In this document: positions 63,175 to 64,000 of the stretch, in pieces
How the letters are laid out: every line of letters starts with the position of its first letter
How positions within the stretch are numbered: the first letter of the stretch is position 1
Assembly: GCF_900115105.1 (NCBI RefSeq)
Contig: NZ_FOYP01000001.1
Span: 71,472 to 135,471 of the forward strand
Direction: 5' to 3'
DNA: 64,000 bases
Origin: Yoonia tamlensis
Lineage (GTDB): Bacteria; Pseudomonadota; Alphaproteobacteria; Rhodobacterales; Rhodobacteraceae
Notes under the pieces: model-generated
What the model was told of the DNA's origin: nothing
Seen by the model: only the letters and a program-made list of their open reading frames with translations
The model's database searches: none
Made by a program: the position numbers and the translations under genes

Positions 63175-64000
63175 CGGGATTTCCAATTGTTGCATAGGCG
63201 TGGTCAGCGGTGATCTGATCGCTTGGATGGCCGCGCGCGCCAAGAATGCACCTGCAGCCCCGACCTTTTCGTTGACGGTTAAGATGTCCGCGCGGAACAG
63301 GTTCAGAAACGGGATTGCCTCTTTGGTGGAAACATCAATTTCACGCCCGACCTGTGCGCCGGTTTGTTCAAGCCCCGAAACCGCGCCCATCGCCGAAGAT
63401 GTCGATGCGGTCAAAATCGCATCAATTTCGGGACGGCTGCGCAATGTTTGCAAGACATAGTCTACAACATCATCGATCTGGGTATCGCTCGTTATCGGGT
63501 CCGCAAGAATTGCGTTGATCCCGCGTTCTGCCGCAGCTTTGCGGGTGCCATAGATCATGTGCTGGGCATAGGCATGGGCCGCCGGAGGCGCGATCACCAG
63601 AACATTCTTGCGCCCGCGATCGGCCAGTTCGTTTATCGCGATTTCGCCAAAGGCGCTGTTATCAAAGTCATAATAGGCGTGGCGGTCGGACCAGTCGGAT
63701 CGGCCATGTGTCGCAAACGGGAAATGCCGTTCCATCAGATAGGCAATGCGCGGGTCTTGTGGTTGGACCTGATTGATGATGACAGCATCCGCTGATCCGG
63801 TTTCGACGATATAGCGGACCGGATCCATCGGGTCTTGATCTGGAAAAAACGGTGTAACAACAAGATGATAAGGCGTGTCGCGCAACCCGCCGGCAACAGA
63901 TGAAATCAGCCGCGCTGTGTGGCTCATCACGTCGTGTTCGGTCGACATGACAAGGCTGATGACATTCGTGCGCCCTGTGCGCAGTCGTACGCCAGCGCGA
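63157..64000 (-). CDS. LacI-family transcriptional regulator (start outside window)
   Basis: The sugar-binding part of a LacI/PurR-type repressor. The frame is open to the window edge, so the HTH and start lie beyond 64000. The segment LRTGRTNVISLVMS is the usual beginning of the effector domain and LVVTPFF, VVDVGH-free VIINQVQP, and TVNEKVGAAGAFLARAA follow. It overlaps the gntK end by 18 bases tail to tail. A gluconate- or sugar-responsive role is inferred from this place. Confidence 0.85.
   Translation of the reverse strand, partial: RAGVRLRTGRTNVISLVMSTEHDVMSHTARLISSVAGGLRDTPYHLVVTPFFPDQDPMDPVRYIVETGSADAVIINQVQPQDPRIAYLMERHFPFATHGRSDWSDRHAYYDFDNSAFGEIAINELADRGRKNVLVIAPPAAHAYAQHMIYGTRKAAAERGINAILADPITSDTQIDDVVDYVLQTLRSRPEIDAILTASTSSAMGAVSGLEQTGAQVGREIDVSTKEAIPFLNLFRADILTVNEKVGAAGAFLARAAIQAIRSPLTTPMQQLEIPLAKNR

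Noticed and set aside
1-64000. CRISPR array, toxin-antitoxin pair or prophage structural genes
   Set aside because: No regularly spaced repeats and no Cas, capsid, portal or terminase proteins are seen; the two small genes at 2503-3139 do not match a known toxin-antitoxin family.

Overview
The window looks like a chromosome segment of an alphaproteobacterium of the Rhodobacteraceae (Roseobacter group). The basis is moderate-to-high GC, protein similarity as judged by eye, OmpA-fused surface proteins typical of that family, the rpmH-rnpA-yidD set, an HspQ gene, and dapD/dapE and serC-serA//serB arrangements familiar from these bacteria. The genus cannot be fixed from sequence alone.

Layout. 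Positions 1-2073 hold the 3' part of a large surface protein with an OmpA domain. About 2.1-22.9 kb is an accessory region ending at a tRNA-Arg(ACG) gene (22806-22882). The 3' end of that tRNA is copied as short direct repeats at 17404-17418 and 3372-3385, which marks a composite, tandemly built integration site. Inside are a MmeI-like restriction-methylation fusion with a coupled secreted cysteine-rich protein, an IS3-family insertion sequence with a dead transposase, a siderophore/iron ABC importer, and four tyrosine integrases (one truncated, two frameshifted, one intact). It also holds AlpA/excisionase-like genes, several orphan ORFs, a PstS/OmpA hybrid protein and a BMP-type substrate-binding protein.

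From 22.9 kb rightwards the content is mostly core. A TVP38 - flavoprotein disulfide reductase - histidine kinase operon comes first, then rpmH-rnpA-yidD, an HxlR regulator with a MAPEG protein, ttcA, a second PstS/OmpA-like protein, lolA, a lysozyme-like lipoprotein, an AEC transporter, hspQ, yaaA and a thiolase. A tightly overlapping five-gene operon follows (36.1-41.8 kb): LolD-like ATPase, FtsX-like permease, AttH/CrtC-like protein, flavin-binding protein, NDH-2-like flavoprotein. Serine biosynthesis comes next (serC-serA on the minus strand, serB divergent), then a deiodinase-like thioredoxin-fold protein, a Cys/Met PLP enzyme, an OmpR-type regulator, ribA, cell-wall enzymes (L,D-transpeptidase, MltB-type transglycosylase), rppH and rnr. 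The right end carries lysine/peptidoglycan genes dapE and dapD, a LOG-family gene, gluconokinase and the start-truncated end of a LacI-family regulator.

The strongest unexplained structures are the three tRNA-derived repeats with their integrases, an HTH/zinc-ribbon tyrosine recombinase, the 26-bp GCTAATC repeat shared in inverted orientation 16 kb apart, a cluster of three perfect overlapping hairpins at 58077-58149, and the five-gene coupled operon.
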